Of a DNA stretch of 64,000 bases, positions 49,193 through 57,340 are shown one piece after another. The stretch spans positions 61,892 through 125,891 of the IMG/VR virus record IMGVR_UViG_3300042463_001009; one strand, 5' to 3'. Under the pieces are notes generated by a model, which saw nothing but the letters and a program-made list of their open reading frames with translations, was not told the DNA's origin and did no database searches. Numbering within the stretch: the first letter of the stretch is position 1; each line of letters starts with the position of its first letter. Made by a program: the position numbers and the translations under genes. This DNA comes from a virus.

Positions 49193-49230
49193 AAAAACTT
49201 TTGTTTTATTATTAAGACAAAAGTTTTTTT
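49193..49230 (+). terminator. Terminator ending directly at the next start codon
   Basis: A 12-bp perfect stem (49193-49204 with 49217-49228, 12-base loop) with a T run to 49230, immediately followed by ATG 49231. The left arm contains AACTTTTG, one base from a TAnnTTTG box. Confidence 0.7.
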
Positions 49231-50127
49231 ATGAGTAAAATTATAGTAACAGGTGGGTTAGGTTTTATTGGGTCACATTTTGTAAATTATGTTAGAGAAA
49301 ATACATACCACAAAGTATTAATTATTGATAAACTTACATACGCAGGTAATCTTAATAATCTTATATTACCAACCGATTATTTAAAAAAAGATATATGTGA
49401 TGTGATACCTGAGGATTTAGGTGACTACGATTACATAGTTAATTTTGCTGCTGAGTCACACGTTGACAATTCAATTAAAGACGGATTACCATTTGTTAAA
49501 TCAAATGTACAAGGTACCTTCAACATGATTGAGGTCGCAAGAAAAAACAAAAACCTAATTAAATTCTTACACATTTCAACGGACGAAGTTTATGGTGATA
49601 TAGATGAGTATTCAGCAATTGAATCCGATAACATTATTCCAAGTTCATATTATTCTGCAACTAAAGCATCTGCCGATATGTTGGTAATGTCTGCAGGAAG
49701 AACATATGGGTTTCCATATTTAATCACACGTACTTGTAATAATTACGGGGAAAATCAACACCACGAAAAATTTATACCAAAGATTATTAGGTCAATTAAA
49801 AACGGTGATGAGGTACCGGTGTATGGTGATGGTGAACAAGTTAGGGAGTGGATACATGCTGATGATAACGCAAAATCAATATTAACCTTATTAATGTCGG
49901 ATGAAGTTAATGAAATATATAATATTGGAACTGGAGAATCATACACTAACAACCAAATAATCAAAATGATTGGTGATATATTAGGTAAGGATGTTAAATT
50001 TAAATACGTTGAGGATAGACTAGGCCACGATAGAAGATATTCATTAAGTTCTTTAAAATATGAAAACAAATTTGGTGTAATGCAAAATACTAAACTAACC
50101 GAATGGTTAAAAAAAATAATTAAATAA
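49231..50127 (+). CDS. rmlB: dTDP-glucose 4,6-dehydratase
   Basis: A 298-aa extended SDR protein. TGGLGFIGSHF binds NAD (GxxGxxG, about residues 7-17). NFAAESHVDNSI (about 71-82), HISTDEVYGD with the catalytic Asp/Glu, YYSATKASAD (Tyr-x3-Lys, about 138-147) and TRTCNNYG are all RmlB signatures. It converts dTDP-glucose to dTDP-4-keto-6-deoxyglucose. About 40 residues shorter than cellular RmlB (about 340). The RmlC gene lies 259 bases on. RmlA and RmlD are not in the window, so the pathway may be completed by the host or other phage genes. Confidence 0.83.
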   Translation: MSKIIVTGGLGFIGSHFVNYVRENTYHKVLIIDKLTYAGNLNNLILPTDYLKKDICDVIPEDLGDYDYIVNFAAESHVDNSIKDGLPFVKSNVQGTFNMIEVARKNKNLIKFLHISTDEVYGDIDEYSAIESDNIIPSSYYSATKASADMLVMSAGRTYGFPYLITRTCNNYGENQHHEKFIPKIIRSIKNGDEVPVYGDGEQVREWIHADDNAKSILTLLMSDEVNEIYNIGTGESYTNNQIIKMIGDILGKDVKFKYVEDRLGHDRRYSLSSLKYENKFGVMQNTKLTEWLKKIIK

Positions 50128-50133
50128 ATAAAA

Positions 50134-50355
50134 ATGGTAGAAAAACAAAACAGATTACTTAATGCGTTAGACGCAAAATATCGAGCGGAAATAATGGACG
50201 CTTTAGCAAGATTAGAAGTTTACGTAACTTCACCCGTTGCAATTGGGGAACATCCACAACATACTGAAGAAATGGATAAATTAATTGAACAGTATGCAAA
50301 TGCTAAAGATAAAGCTGAATCATTAATGATTATGAAAGCGGAATTAGGATTTTAA
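50134..50355 (+). CDS. Hypothetical helical protein, 73 aa
   Basis: All-helical acidic protein beginning MVEKQNRLLNALDAKYRAEI, between the two deoxysugar genes. No motif recognised. Position suggests co-transcription but not function. Confidence 0.55.
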   Translation: MVEKQNRLLNALDAKYRAEIMDALARLEVYVTSPVAIGEHPQHTEEMDKLIEQYANAKDKAESLMIMKAELGF

Positions 50356-50385
50356 ATGAGTTAATTTAAACAAATAATAAATAAT

Positions 50386-50907
50386 ATGGAAGAAGGTTTA
50401 TTAATACATAATTCAGTATTCAAAGATAGTCGAGGAACATTTGCACCTTTACCTTTAAAATTTGATGAAAGTAACTTATCTGTTTTACGTAAAGATTGGG
50501 TACAAAGTAATATTAGTGTTAACCCTAATAAATTTACGTTTAGAGGATTACATTTTCAAGTTGGTGAGTTCGCTCAGTCAAAGTTAGTTAAGGTCATTAC
50601 GGGGAAGATAATCGACTTCATCGTTGATATTAGACCTAATTCGCCTAACTATCTAAAGACTTATGAGTTTGTTGTAGAACCTAACAATGAATTGTTTGTC
50701 CCTAAAGGATTTGCCCACGGGTTTATAACTACTGAGGATAACACGGTAGTTCAGTACTTGGTAGACAATGATTACTCACCATTAAAGGAGGGTTCCATTT
50801 TTTGGGCTGACTTTAATTTAGTTAAACAAACCGTAGAACGAGTGATTGAGGATAATGAGTTAACAATTTCAACAAAGGATTTGGTAACTAAAAATTTTAA
50901 TGTATAA
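50386..50907 (+). CDS. rmlC: dTDP-4-dehydrorhamnose 3,5-epimerase
   Basis: A 173-aa cupin protein. It has DSRGTFAPL, NKFTFRGLHFQ (R-G-L-H-F-Q with the catalytic His, about residues 53-58), KLVKVITGKIIDFIVDIRPNS, and FVPKGFAHGFIT. The order matches RmlC. With RmlB it makes dTDP-4-keto-L-rhamnose, suggesting that the phage builds or alters a deoxysugar for virion glycosylation, DNA or host surface. It overlaps the next gene by eight bases. Confidence 0.83.
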   Translation: MEEGLLIHNSVFKDSRGTFAPLPLKFDESNLSVLRKDWVQSNISVNPNKFTFRGLHFQVGEFAQSKLVKVITGKIIDFIVDIRPNSPNYLKTYEFVVEPNNELFVPKGFAHGFITTEDNTVVQYLVDNDYSPLKEGSIFWADFNLVKQTVERVIEDNELTISTKDLVTKNFNV

Positions 50908-51166
50908 TCAAGCGATAAAATTTCATGAGAATAAGACAATACCAATTGAACTACCAAGTCCAACAGGCACAACTTCTGTTGATATAAAGTTAAAAAGTGG
51001 GAAGAATGACCTCAGTTTTATTGTTGAAGTTTATAGAACCAAGGATATTAATGGTTTAACTAATAAAGTAATACAACACTATATCTACAAACAATTATCA
51101 TTGTATCTAACATTATTCTCAATCGATGACGAATATAACATAGAGACTTTTAATTTTATTGATTGA
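50900..51166 (+). CDS. Hypothetical protein, 88 aa
   Basis: A small beta-rich protein beginning MYNQAIKFHENKTIPIELPS, with SVDIKLKSGKNDLSFIVEVY in the middle and a helical Tyr-rich C-terminus. It overlaps rmlC by eight bases, so it is co-translated. No family recognised. Confidence 0.5.
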   Translation: MYNQAIKFHENKTIPIELPSPTGTTSVDIKLKSGKNDLSFIVEVYRTKDINGLTNKVIQHYIYKQLSLYLTLFSIDDEYNIETFNFID

Positions 51167-51171
51167 TAAGA

Positions 51172-51179
51172 TATTTATA
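51172..51179 (+). promoter_or_regulatory. TATTTATA element
   Basis: Exact TATTTATA 14 bases before ATG 51194. Confidence 0.55.
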
Positions 51180-51193
51180 GTGAAAACATTACT

Positions 51194-51637
51194 ATGAAAA
51201 ATGAAATTTTAAAAGATAAAATATTTGAGGTTATTAAACAACAAGAATTATTAACCGAACAAAAAACAGGTACTAAAGATTTTATTGAGATGGTTTCTCT
51301 GTTATTTCACTCTAGAACTCAAGCACATACATTACATTTACAGACCAAATCATTTGCTGAACATAGTGCATTAAATGGGTATTATGACGAAATTGGAGGA
51401 TTGGTTGATGGGATTATAGAATCATACCAAGGTAAATATAGTATCCTCAAAGGGTATAAAAAATACGATATTGAAGATTATAAAGACTCAACAACCACAA
51501 TTAATTATTTTAAAGACCTTTGTGGACAAGTTAATGATTTAAGAGATTGTTGTAAAGATTCTTATATTCAAAATCAAATTGATACTGTTTGTGAATTAAT
51601 TAACTCAACATTATATAAATTAAGATTTTTAAAATAA
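51194..51637 (+). CDS. Helical protein with a leader-like N-terminus, 147 aa
   Basis: N-terminus MKNEILKDKIFEVIKQQELL followed by TEQK ends in L-T-E, similar to the shared leader but with the order altered. The rest is helical: a His/Thr-rich part, then DLCGQVNDLRDCCKDS with a Cys pair. TATTTATA upstream. No function recognised. Confidence 0.55.
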   Translation: MKNEILKDKIFEVIKQQELLTEQKTGTKDFIEMVSLLFHSRTQAHTLHLQTKSFAEHSALNGYYDEIGGLVDGIIESYQGKYSILKGYKKYDIEDYKDSTTTINYFKDLCGQVNDLRDCCKDSYIQNQIDTVCELINSTLYKLRFLK

Positions 51638-51646
51638 TTAAATCAA

Positions 51647-51654
51647 TATTTATT
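51647..51654 (+). promoter_or_regulatory. TATTTATT element three bases from the start codon
   Basis: TATTTATT ends three bases before ATG 51658. Confidence 0.5.
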
Positions 51655-51657
51655 TTT

Positions 51658-52845
51658 ATGAATAAACGAGAAATTCTTAACGATTTAATTAAAAAAATAA
51701 TTTCATGTAATACTCAACATGAACTTAAAGAAATTGTTAAAGATATTAATGATTTTATTAATGATTATTCTATTGTCAATAATTCTAATGAGTATAAGAG
51801 GCTCAAAAATGCCGTTGGAATTATGAGAATAAAACTAAAAAAAGATTTTAAGATTGATGAGTCAAAAACAATTCGTGTTACTGAGTTTGACTTAGTTAAA
51901 ATTGTTAAATTAATTATTAAAGAACAACTTGAAGGTCAAGGAGAAAATCCTTTGTCGGAAAAAGAGATTAGGTTATTCAAATATCTTAATAAAAATAAAC
52001 AAGATATGGGTAACCAATCTAAAATGTTAGCTTTTGTTAAAACCATGATGCCTTTTGTGGGGAGACCTGAATCTGATGCAAGATTCTATTACGAAATTTA
52101 TACCGCGAACTACAGACCTGATGGTGATTACGAGAATTTAGATAAGACAACTTTCAGAAACTTCAAAGAGTTTAAACAAAGAAGAACGCCAAACAATAAC
52201 GCGTACCAATTCAGTAGCGCTAAAATTCCTTTTAAAGGTTCTAATATTGAAGGGTATTGGGATGTTAATAGAAAAAATGAATGGTATTATGTTGTTAAGT
52301 CTTATGGTTGGTATCCAGTTTATTTATTCATTAACAATCAATGGTATGTAGTTAGTAATACCTATTCATCATCAACATCTAAACAAATGTCACACGCTAA
52401 TCCTGTAAGATATAATTCAGGTTTAGATGCTAAAGTTATTAGTGTAACAAAGGAAGAAATCCAAAATCTTATTAACGGAAAAAGTTTAGATGATGTTAAA
52501 TCCGAAAGAGTAACTAATTTTGGTGATAAATTTGCTAGTTCTTTAATTGGTACTAAAAAATTATTAACTATTGATTTTGGATGGGGTGATAACAGAAAGA
52601 AAGTTAATTATACTATCACAGACGTTAAGAATGACGGTGGTAAAATTAAAATTGACATCACTATTAATAAAGCAGGTACCGTTGAAGGTACAAATAAGAT
52701 GGTTGTTAATCCTGAAGGTTATGTACACCCAAGCCCTTTCTCAGAAGATTTGGAAAATGGTATTGAGTTAAAAATAATTTCTGATAATAAAGATTATTTA
52801 ACTGATGATAATACTGAGTTTACTTTTCATCACCCCTCAAAATAA
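51658..52845 (+). CDS. 395-aa protein with an internal copy of the shared leader
   Basis: Residues 1-67 are a helical basic domain. Residues about 68-90 read RVTEFDLVKIVKLIIKEQLE, the shared leader with an I-K-E end. A Tyr/Trp-rich beta domain follows (GYWDVNRKNEWYYVVKSYGW, FINNQWYVVSN). The C-terminal part is beta-rich. If processing occurs after the leader, the mature protein would lose about 90 residues. No enzyme motif recognised. TATTTATT upstream. Confidence 0.55.
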   Translation: MNKREILNDLIKKIISCNTQHELKEIVKDINDFINDYSIVNNSNEYKRLKNAVGIMRIKLKKDFKIDESKTIRVTEFDLVKIVKLIIKEQLEGQGENPLSEKEIRLFKYLNKNKQDMGNQSKMLAFVKTMMPFVGRPESDARFYYEIYTANYRPDGDYENLDKTTFRNFKEFKQRRTPNNNAYQFSSAKIPFKGSNIEGYWDVNRKNEWYYVVKSYGWYPVYLFINNQWYVVSNTYSSSTSKQMSHANPVRYNSGLDAKVISVTKEEIQNLINGKSLDDVKSERVTNFGDKFASSLIGTKKLLTIDFGWGDNRKKVNYTITDVKNDGGKIKIDITINKAGTVEGTNKMVVNPEGYVHPSPFSEDLENGIELKIISDNKDYLTDDNTEFTFHHPSK

Positions 52846-52848
52846 GGT

Positions 52849-53553
52849 TTAAAATTTTATTAAAAAATCTATTGAGATTGGTACTTCTTCTTCTCGATTC
52901 TCGGAAAAGTCTAAGGTAACATCCTTTGACTCATTATTAAAGATAAAACGACCTTGAGAACCTTCATTAATTTCCCATCCACCCATGTGTTTTTCTAATT
53001 GTTCGTAAATGAAATTAACAATTTTAACGTCTAAATTTATCCGGCCTTCAAAATCTCCGTATGCAAAGTCATTACAGTCACCACTATCACCACCACCACT
53101 AAAATCAACATAACCTTCAGAAACATTTTTTTCGTGAAGTTGGTCAAATAAATTCACAATTGCTTCATACAATTCATCACTATAATCTTCTTTAATTTCT
53201 TCTAATGTGGTTTCTGATTGAGATTCTAATGTTGTGTATTGCATTTCCCATACGTTTAAAAATAATATACGTTCTTTACAATCAATATTAATTCTAATTG
53301 TGCCTCTATACTCACAATCTGACATTACTTTGTAGACCTCATTTTTGTCTAAAATATGTTCTAAAGTGTCAGATATTGCTTCATATAATTCTATTGTTGT
53401 TCCGTCGTCACTGTACGCACTGTCGTCCATGTAATCAAGGTGGCATTCTTCAGTATAAACGGTAATGTTAACCTCACTACTTCCATATGACATGCAATAA
53501 TATGAAAATAGTTTAAGGGTTTTTAATTGTTCTTCAGTTACTTGAGGTGTCAT
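52849..53553 (-). CDS. Acidic protein with GGGDSG and GGWEINEG motifs, 234 aa
   Basis: N-terminus MTPQVTEEQLKTLKLFSYYC contains a leader-like VTEEQL. A strand YVDFSGGGDSGDCNDF and later HMGGWEINEGSQGRFIF resemble a phage/plasmid family with SGxGDSG and GWExNxGxxG motifs (DUF6878-like). The remainder is acidic. TATTTATA lies 12 bases upstream. Biochemical function unknown. Confidence 0.55.
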   Translation of the reverse strand: MTPQVTEEQLKTLKLFSYYCMSYGSSEVNITVYTEECHLDYMDDSAYSDDGTTIELYEAISDTLEHILDKNEVYKVMSDCEYRGTIRINIDCKERILFLNVWEMQYTTLESQSETTLEEIKEDYSDELYEAIVNLFDQLHEKNVSEGYVDFSGGGDSGDCNDFAYGDFEGRINLDVKIVNFIYEQLEKHMGGWEINEGSQGRFIFNNESKDVTLDFSENREEEVPISIDFLIKF

Positions 53554-53565
53554 ATTGTTTTTAAC

Positions 53566-53573
53566 TATAAATA
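53566..53573 (-). promoter_or_regulatory. TATTTATA element upstream of the 234-aa gene
   Basis: The plus strand reads TATAAATA; on the minus strand the element ends 12 bases before ATG 53553. It lies between the stop of one minus gene and the start of the next. Confidence 0.55.
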
Positions 53574-53575
53574 CT

Positions 53576-53923
53576 TTAATCTATGTTAATATCTAAAGTT
53601 CTCATCATCCACATAGGTCTTTCTTTAGATTCTAAAGCCATTATCCATTCTTTAGCACAAGGTAAATGGTTATAACAATCTTCTCTAACATGTTGTTCAC
53701 CAACATAACGAGTGTAAACAATCTTATCATCACTATTTACAAATGACATACCAAAAACCTTTTCCATTTCAAAAATACCCTCACTATGATGTCTAAACAT
53801 TCTGTGATTAGAATGTCCATACCAAGCCTTGGTCTCGTCAAACCAATTGTGTATGTTTATGTATTCTTCCCAAGTTCCACCAAATTTTTTGGCCGATGAT
53901 TTTGCGTGAATAATAGGGTGCAT
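53576..53923 (-). CDS. DUF6915-like protein, 115 aa
   Basis: Starts MHPIIHAKSSAKKFGGTWEE and continues with NWFDETKAWYGHSNHRMFRHHSEG and RYVGEQHVREDC. This matches a small phage/plasmid family whose members begin MHP..HA.SSA.K.GG and contain RHH.EGIF...GEQHVRED. The many His residues and acidic partners suggest metal binding, but no activity is known to me. Confidence 0.65.
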   Translation of the reverse strand: MHPIIHAKSSAKKFGGTWEEYINIHNWFDETKAWYGHSNHRMFRHHSEGIFEMEKVFGMSFVNSDDKIVYTRYVGEQHVREDCYNHLPCAKEWIMALESKERPMWMMRTLDINID

Positions 53924-53990
53924 AATGTTTTTAATGTAAATATAAGTATTTTGTTCACATGATAAATAAAAAATATTTCTTAACCCAATA

Positions 53991-53998
53991 TATTTATT
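53991..53998 (+). promoter_or_regulatory. TATTTATT element three bases from the start codon
   Basis: TATTTATT ends three bases before ATG 54002, in the divergent gap between two genes. Confidence 0.5.
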
Positions 53999-54001
53999 AA
54001 T

Positions 54002-54439
54002 ATGGAAAATACATCATTCGGTAATGATTACCAATTTGGACATTGTCATTACTTTGCAAAATATCTAATAAAAGTATTCCAAGAGTTACTTCCTAATGAG
54101 GAAATTAATTACCATTTAATATTAGCTGAAAGACTTGATGATGATAATGAAAATATTGACGATGTGTTAGTCCATGTTTATCTTAAAGTAGGTGACTATC
54201 TAATTGATTCTGAAGGTGTACATTCTATTGATATTGCTTCAGAAAGAGAAAAAGAATGGGCCGACAGAGAAATGGATTTAACCCCTGATGGGTATGACTT
54301 CTCAACTTGGGAAGAAAGTAGAGATGAGATTCCTGAAATGTTCTTCAATAGATTCTGTTCAACCAAAAAATTAAAACAAGATGTAATTGATTTTGTTAAA
54401 AGACAAGATGTTCAAGAAGTTATTCAAAAATTAAAATAA
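54002..54439 (+). CDS. Possible papain-like (transglutaminase-like) protein, 145 aa
   Basis: FGHCHYFAKYLIKVFQ (Cys about residue 15) is followed by VLVHVYLKVGDYLIDSEG (His about 58, Asp about 69). A Cys at a helix start, then His and Asp on consecutive strands, is the layout of papain-like cysteine peptidases and transglutaminase-fold proteins. The C-terminal half is acidic and helical. Activity is unproven and the family assignment is by pattern. Followed by a leader-bearing gene. Confidence 0.45.
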   Translation: MENTSFGNDYQFGHCHYFAKYLIKVFQELLPNEEINYHLILAERLDDDNENIDDVLVHVYLKVGDYLIDSEGVHSIDIASEREKEWADREMDLTPDGYDFSTWEESRDEIPEMFFNRFCSTKKLKQDVIDFVKRQDVQEVIQKLK

Positions 54440-54451
54440 ATTTACTACATT

Positions 54452-55021
54452 ATGAAACTTAAAATAACAGAACAACAATTACACAGTATCAACGAATTCC
54501 TTGCCGAAAAGAAAGCTTTCTTTAAATATTGGGATAGATTTGGTGGTAAAATTGATGATAACTTTTATAAGTTATTTGGTTTTGACGGTACTCGATTACC
54601 TGAGTTAATTGTTGGTAAAACTAAAATTAGGTATTACGATGTTTTAGGTTTTTTAAGAGAGTGGTTAGGTGAGTCTAAATCAATTGAAATGACTGAAGAA
54701 TTGTTAAAAGGCACCCACCATGTTGTTGGGCCTATTTATGGTGGTTATGATTACAAATTTACTGTATCTGAAGTACAAGAAAAAAATTCAACCCAATTTA
54801 CAACTACAGTACTTATTGATGATGTTAATGGTGAGGTGACTTTATTTCAGAATGAAGAACTTTATAAATTAATTGACGCGAGAAATGAAGAAAATTTTGG
54901 ATGGGAGATTGAAAATGAAATTCAAGACTGTACTGATGAATACCTTTCAAAAGAAATAACTAGCCGTACGGGAATTGTAATTGTGTTTAATGATATTGAT
55001 TTCACAAGTGGTGAAAAATAA
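54452..55021 (+). CDS. Protein with the shared ITEQQL leader, 189 aa
   Basis: N-terminus MKLKITEQQLHSINEFLAEK is the shared leader with an L-A-E end. The rest is alpha/beta and acidic with GPIYGGYDYKFTVSEVQ near residues 88-105. It starts 12 bases after the papain-like gene and shares its promoter. It abuts the converging gene at 55022. No function recognised. Confidence 0.55.
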   Translation: MKLKITEQQLHSINEFLAEKKAFFKYWDRFGGKIDDNFYKLFGFDGTRLPELIVGKTKIRYYDVLGFLREWLGESKSIEMTEELLKGTHHVVGPIYGGYDYKFTVSEVQEKNSTQFTTTVLIDDVNGEVTLFQNEELYKLIDARNEENFGWEIENEIQDCTDEYLSKEITSRTGIVIVFNDIDFTSGEK

Positions 55022-55411
55022 TTATCTTTTTTGTCTTTGTTCCCAATCTGTTTTACCTGTACTTCCAGGTTTCATTTGACTTAATCTATGTTCCCAATCA
55101 AAAATTGAAATACCTTTTCCATCGTAAATAATTACTTGATAATCATAACTTTTAAGCGGTAAATGTTCAAAAGGAATTAATTTTGAAACGACATTCATTA
55201 TTTGATGGTCAATCAACCAAAGAACGTCAATGTCATCCTCTACCTCTTCTATGGTTATATCTTCATCTTTCATATAAATTTTATAGATAAGATATGGCTG
55301 ACGCACCCCATGTATAGACACATCAATATGGTCAACATTGGGGTACGTCGATAGTATAAGACCTGAATTAACAATCTTGTTTAACGCTTGTATTTCTTGG
55401 TCTTGAGTCAT
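55022..55411 (-). CDS. Hypothetical protein, 129 aa
   Basis: Alpha/beta protein beginning MTQDQEIQALNKIVNSGLIL with LSTYPNVDHIDVSI and a basic end. Its STYP...ID pattern loosely recalls the protein at 58714-59106, so the two might be distant paralogs. It overlaps the preceding minus gene by one base. Confidence 0.5.
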   Translation of the reverse strand: MTQDQEIQALNKIVNSGLILSTYPNVDHIDVSIHGVRQPYLIYKIYMKDEDITIEEVEDDIDVLWLIDHQIMNVVSKLIPFEHLPLKSYDYQVIIYDGKGISIFDWEHRLSQMKPGSTGKTDWEQRQKR

Positions 55412-56007
55412 TATTTAATATCGTTACTTCCGATTAAAGTATAACTGAATGAGTTACCATGGATGTTTTTAGACTTTCTACAGATTGACATGAATTCCTC
55501 AAAATCCGCAGCTTTCTTAAATACTTGACAACCTTCAGACCAATTCTCTACGTAAGTTGAGTCAGCACCCGCTTTATGAATATTAATACCGTAAACACCT
55601 TCAGTTATTTTTGTTTCATCATATTTCATATCACGATTTGCATCACGATAAACCTTAACATTCTTTGCTTGACCTAACGCTTCATATTTACCTTGGTGTA
55701 ATCTAATAGTGTGGGAACCACGATATTGGCCCTCAACTAAACGAGCAACACCCGCAGCGTTATGATATTCCATAACACCTTTTTTACCTGGGTCAGTAGT
55801 TGCTGGCCAAATATGGAATTTCCATTCACCATTTTCTTTGTATGATAATGTAATATAATCATCAAATACATTGGTAACTTTATCACCTGTAGAATCATTT
55901 CTAACTCCCACAATGTTCACATCAAAACCTTTGTTGTTTGCATCCTCAAACCATACGTGACCTTTACTTTTAACCGCCGATTCAATTTGCTCTCTTTTGT
56001 AAGACAT
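55411..56007 (-). CDS. L,D-transpeptidase/YkuD-like cell-wall protein
   Basis: A 198-aa protein. The C-terminal part holds GVYGINIHKAG and, 14 residues after the His, SEGCQVF. This matches the YkuD pattern H-x(14-17)-S-x-G-C with catalytic Cys (about residue 164). The N-terminal 90 residues are beta-rich with FHIWPATTDPG. YkuD-fold enzymes cross-link or cut peptidoglycan; in phages related domains can act as endolysins. No signal peptide. A lytic or tail-associated cell-wall role is inferred. Confidence 0.6.
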   Translation of the reverse strand: MSYKREQIESAVKSKGHVWFEDANNKGFDVNIVGVRNDSTGDKVTNVFDDYITLSYKENGEWKFHIWPATTDPGKKGVMEYHNAAGVARLVEGQYRGSHTIRLHQGKYEALGQAKNVKVYRDANRDMKYDETKITEGVYGINIHKAGADSTYVENWSEGCQVFKKAADFEEFMSICRKSKNIHGNSFSYTLIGSNDIK

Positions 56008-56035
56008 AATTTAATTTTTAATTGTTTATTTATTA

Positions 56036-56043
56036 AATAAATA
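56036..56043 (-). promoter_or_regulatory. TATTTATT variant upstream of the YkuD-like gene
   Basis: The minus strand reads TATTTATT 28 bases before ATG 56007. Confidence 0.4.
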
Positions 56044-56104
56044 TGAGGTTAACATTTAATCTGCGGTTTTGAAGTTAAATAATAATATAAACTATTATGG
56101 GATA

Positions 56105-56112
56105 TATTTATA
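56105..56112 (+). promoter_or_regulatory. TATTTATA element
   Basis: Exact TATTTATA six bases before ATG 56119. Confidence 0.55.
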
Positions 56113-56118
56113 TTATAG

Positions 56119-56853
56119 ATGAAAAAAAATTTGTATATCTCTGAGGTTGAGAAGGTGGTAAAACAAATATTACCTAAATTTATTGATAGGTTTAAATCTC
56201 AACACAATTTTGAATTACCTAAATTTGTGATTGACATTAGTGGGTACCCAAACAATATGTGGAATCGGAGAGGTGAGTATGAACCTATTAGTTTTAATAC
56301 AATAGTTGCTAAAGTCAAAGTTGATGTTAAAGATGGTCGTTTAGGTAGATTAAAGAAACTATTAAAAATTGTAATAGAACAATCTCTTAGTAGTTTAGGG
56401 TATAATTACGGTGAGGTTTATATTGAGTTTGATAAAGAGTCAATCCAAGAACAAACAAACTCGGTTGATAGATTTAAAAGTATTATAACTAAGTTGATTA
56501 GCGATAAACCTACACATCAAGGGTCATACACAATGCCTTATACTGATAATGATGATATGGTTGATTGGCACGTTGAGTACGTGGTGAAAAATGTTGAATT
56601 ATGGAAACCAAATGAACGTGAACTTAGTTTATGTGAACAAGATACTTTATATACTGGTACTGTATATATTAACGTAAATAGAATCTTAGTTGGGTTTGAA
56701 GAAACTGACGAATGGGAAAGAGGTCATGGTGAAGATGATTTACCTAGTTGGTGTTGGGACGATGTTCAAGAAAATGTTATGAATACTATTGAACAAATGT
56801 TACCGCAAATATGTATTGATGTAGATTTAAGTTTTAAAGTTAATTATGAGTAA
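56119..56853 (+). CDS. Hypothetical protein, 244 aa
   Basis: N-terminus MKKNLYISEVEKVVKQILPK is leader-like (ISEVEKVVKQIL). Mixed alpha/beta; the middle has SIQEQTNSVDRFKSIITKLI and the C-terminal half has HVEYVVKNVELWKPNE and EDDLPSWCWDDVQ. It overlaps the next gene by eight bases. No family recognised. Confidence 0.55.
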   Translation: MKKNLYISEVEKVVKQILPKFIDRFKSQHNFELPKFVIDISGYPNNMWNRRGEYEPISFNTIVAKVKVDVKDGRLGRLKKLLKIVIEQSLSSLGYNYGEVYIEFDKESIQEQTNSVDRFKSIITKLISDKPTHQGSYTMPYTDNDDMVDWHVEYVVKNVELWKPNERELSLCEQDTLYTGTVYINVNRILVGFEETDEWERGHGEDDLPSWCWDDVQENVMNTIEQMLPQICIDVDLSFKVNYE

Positions 56854-57340
56854 AGAAAAAAAAATATACGAATTAATAGAAAATCTTGGGTTAACTAACG
56901 CATCTAATATATTGGGGTTACCAAAATATGAATTAGTTAGGATTGCAAATTACCCTATTAATTATGAAACCGCAAATATGTTACTTTTTGATTTGAATAG
57001 AGATAATTTATTACCTACTGTTTATAAAGATTGTGAGATAAGTGTTAGTAATTGGGATGGTATATTTTATTGGGAGTATAAAGGACCTGACGATGAAAAA
57101 ATGTTAACCATGGCGACACCATTTTGGGATGGTAATAACATCACACCCGTTGAATCAATAGAATATAAAATCAACGGGTTTACAATTGATGAGGGTTTTT
57201 ATATCGAATTAAAAAGCCAAATAGAATTTGATGGTATTGAAGATTTATTAACTTGGTATAAACACTTTTATTTGCCAAAAGTTTATAATCTGATATTAAG
57301 TAATTTAGAAAGATTTAGAGATAATGCAACGTTCTATTAG
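56846..57340 (+). CDS. Hypothetical protein, 164 aa
   Basis: N-terminus MSKEKKIYELIENLGLTNAS followed by a helix-turn-helix-like stretch (NILGLPKYELVRIAN), then a Trp/Tyr-rich beta domain. It abuts the converging gene at 57341 with no gap. No family recognised. Confidence 0.55.
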   Translation: MSKEKKIYELIENLGLTNASNILGLPKYELVRIANYPINYETANMLLFDLNRDNLLPTVYKDCEISVSNWDGIFYWEYKGPDDEKMLTMATPFWDGNNITPVESIEYKINGFTIDEGFYIELKSQIEFDGIEDLLTWYKHFYLPKVYNLILSNLERFRDNATFY

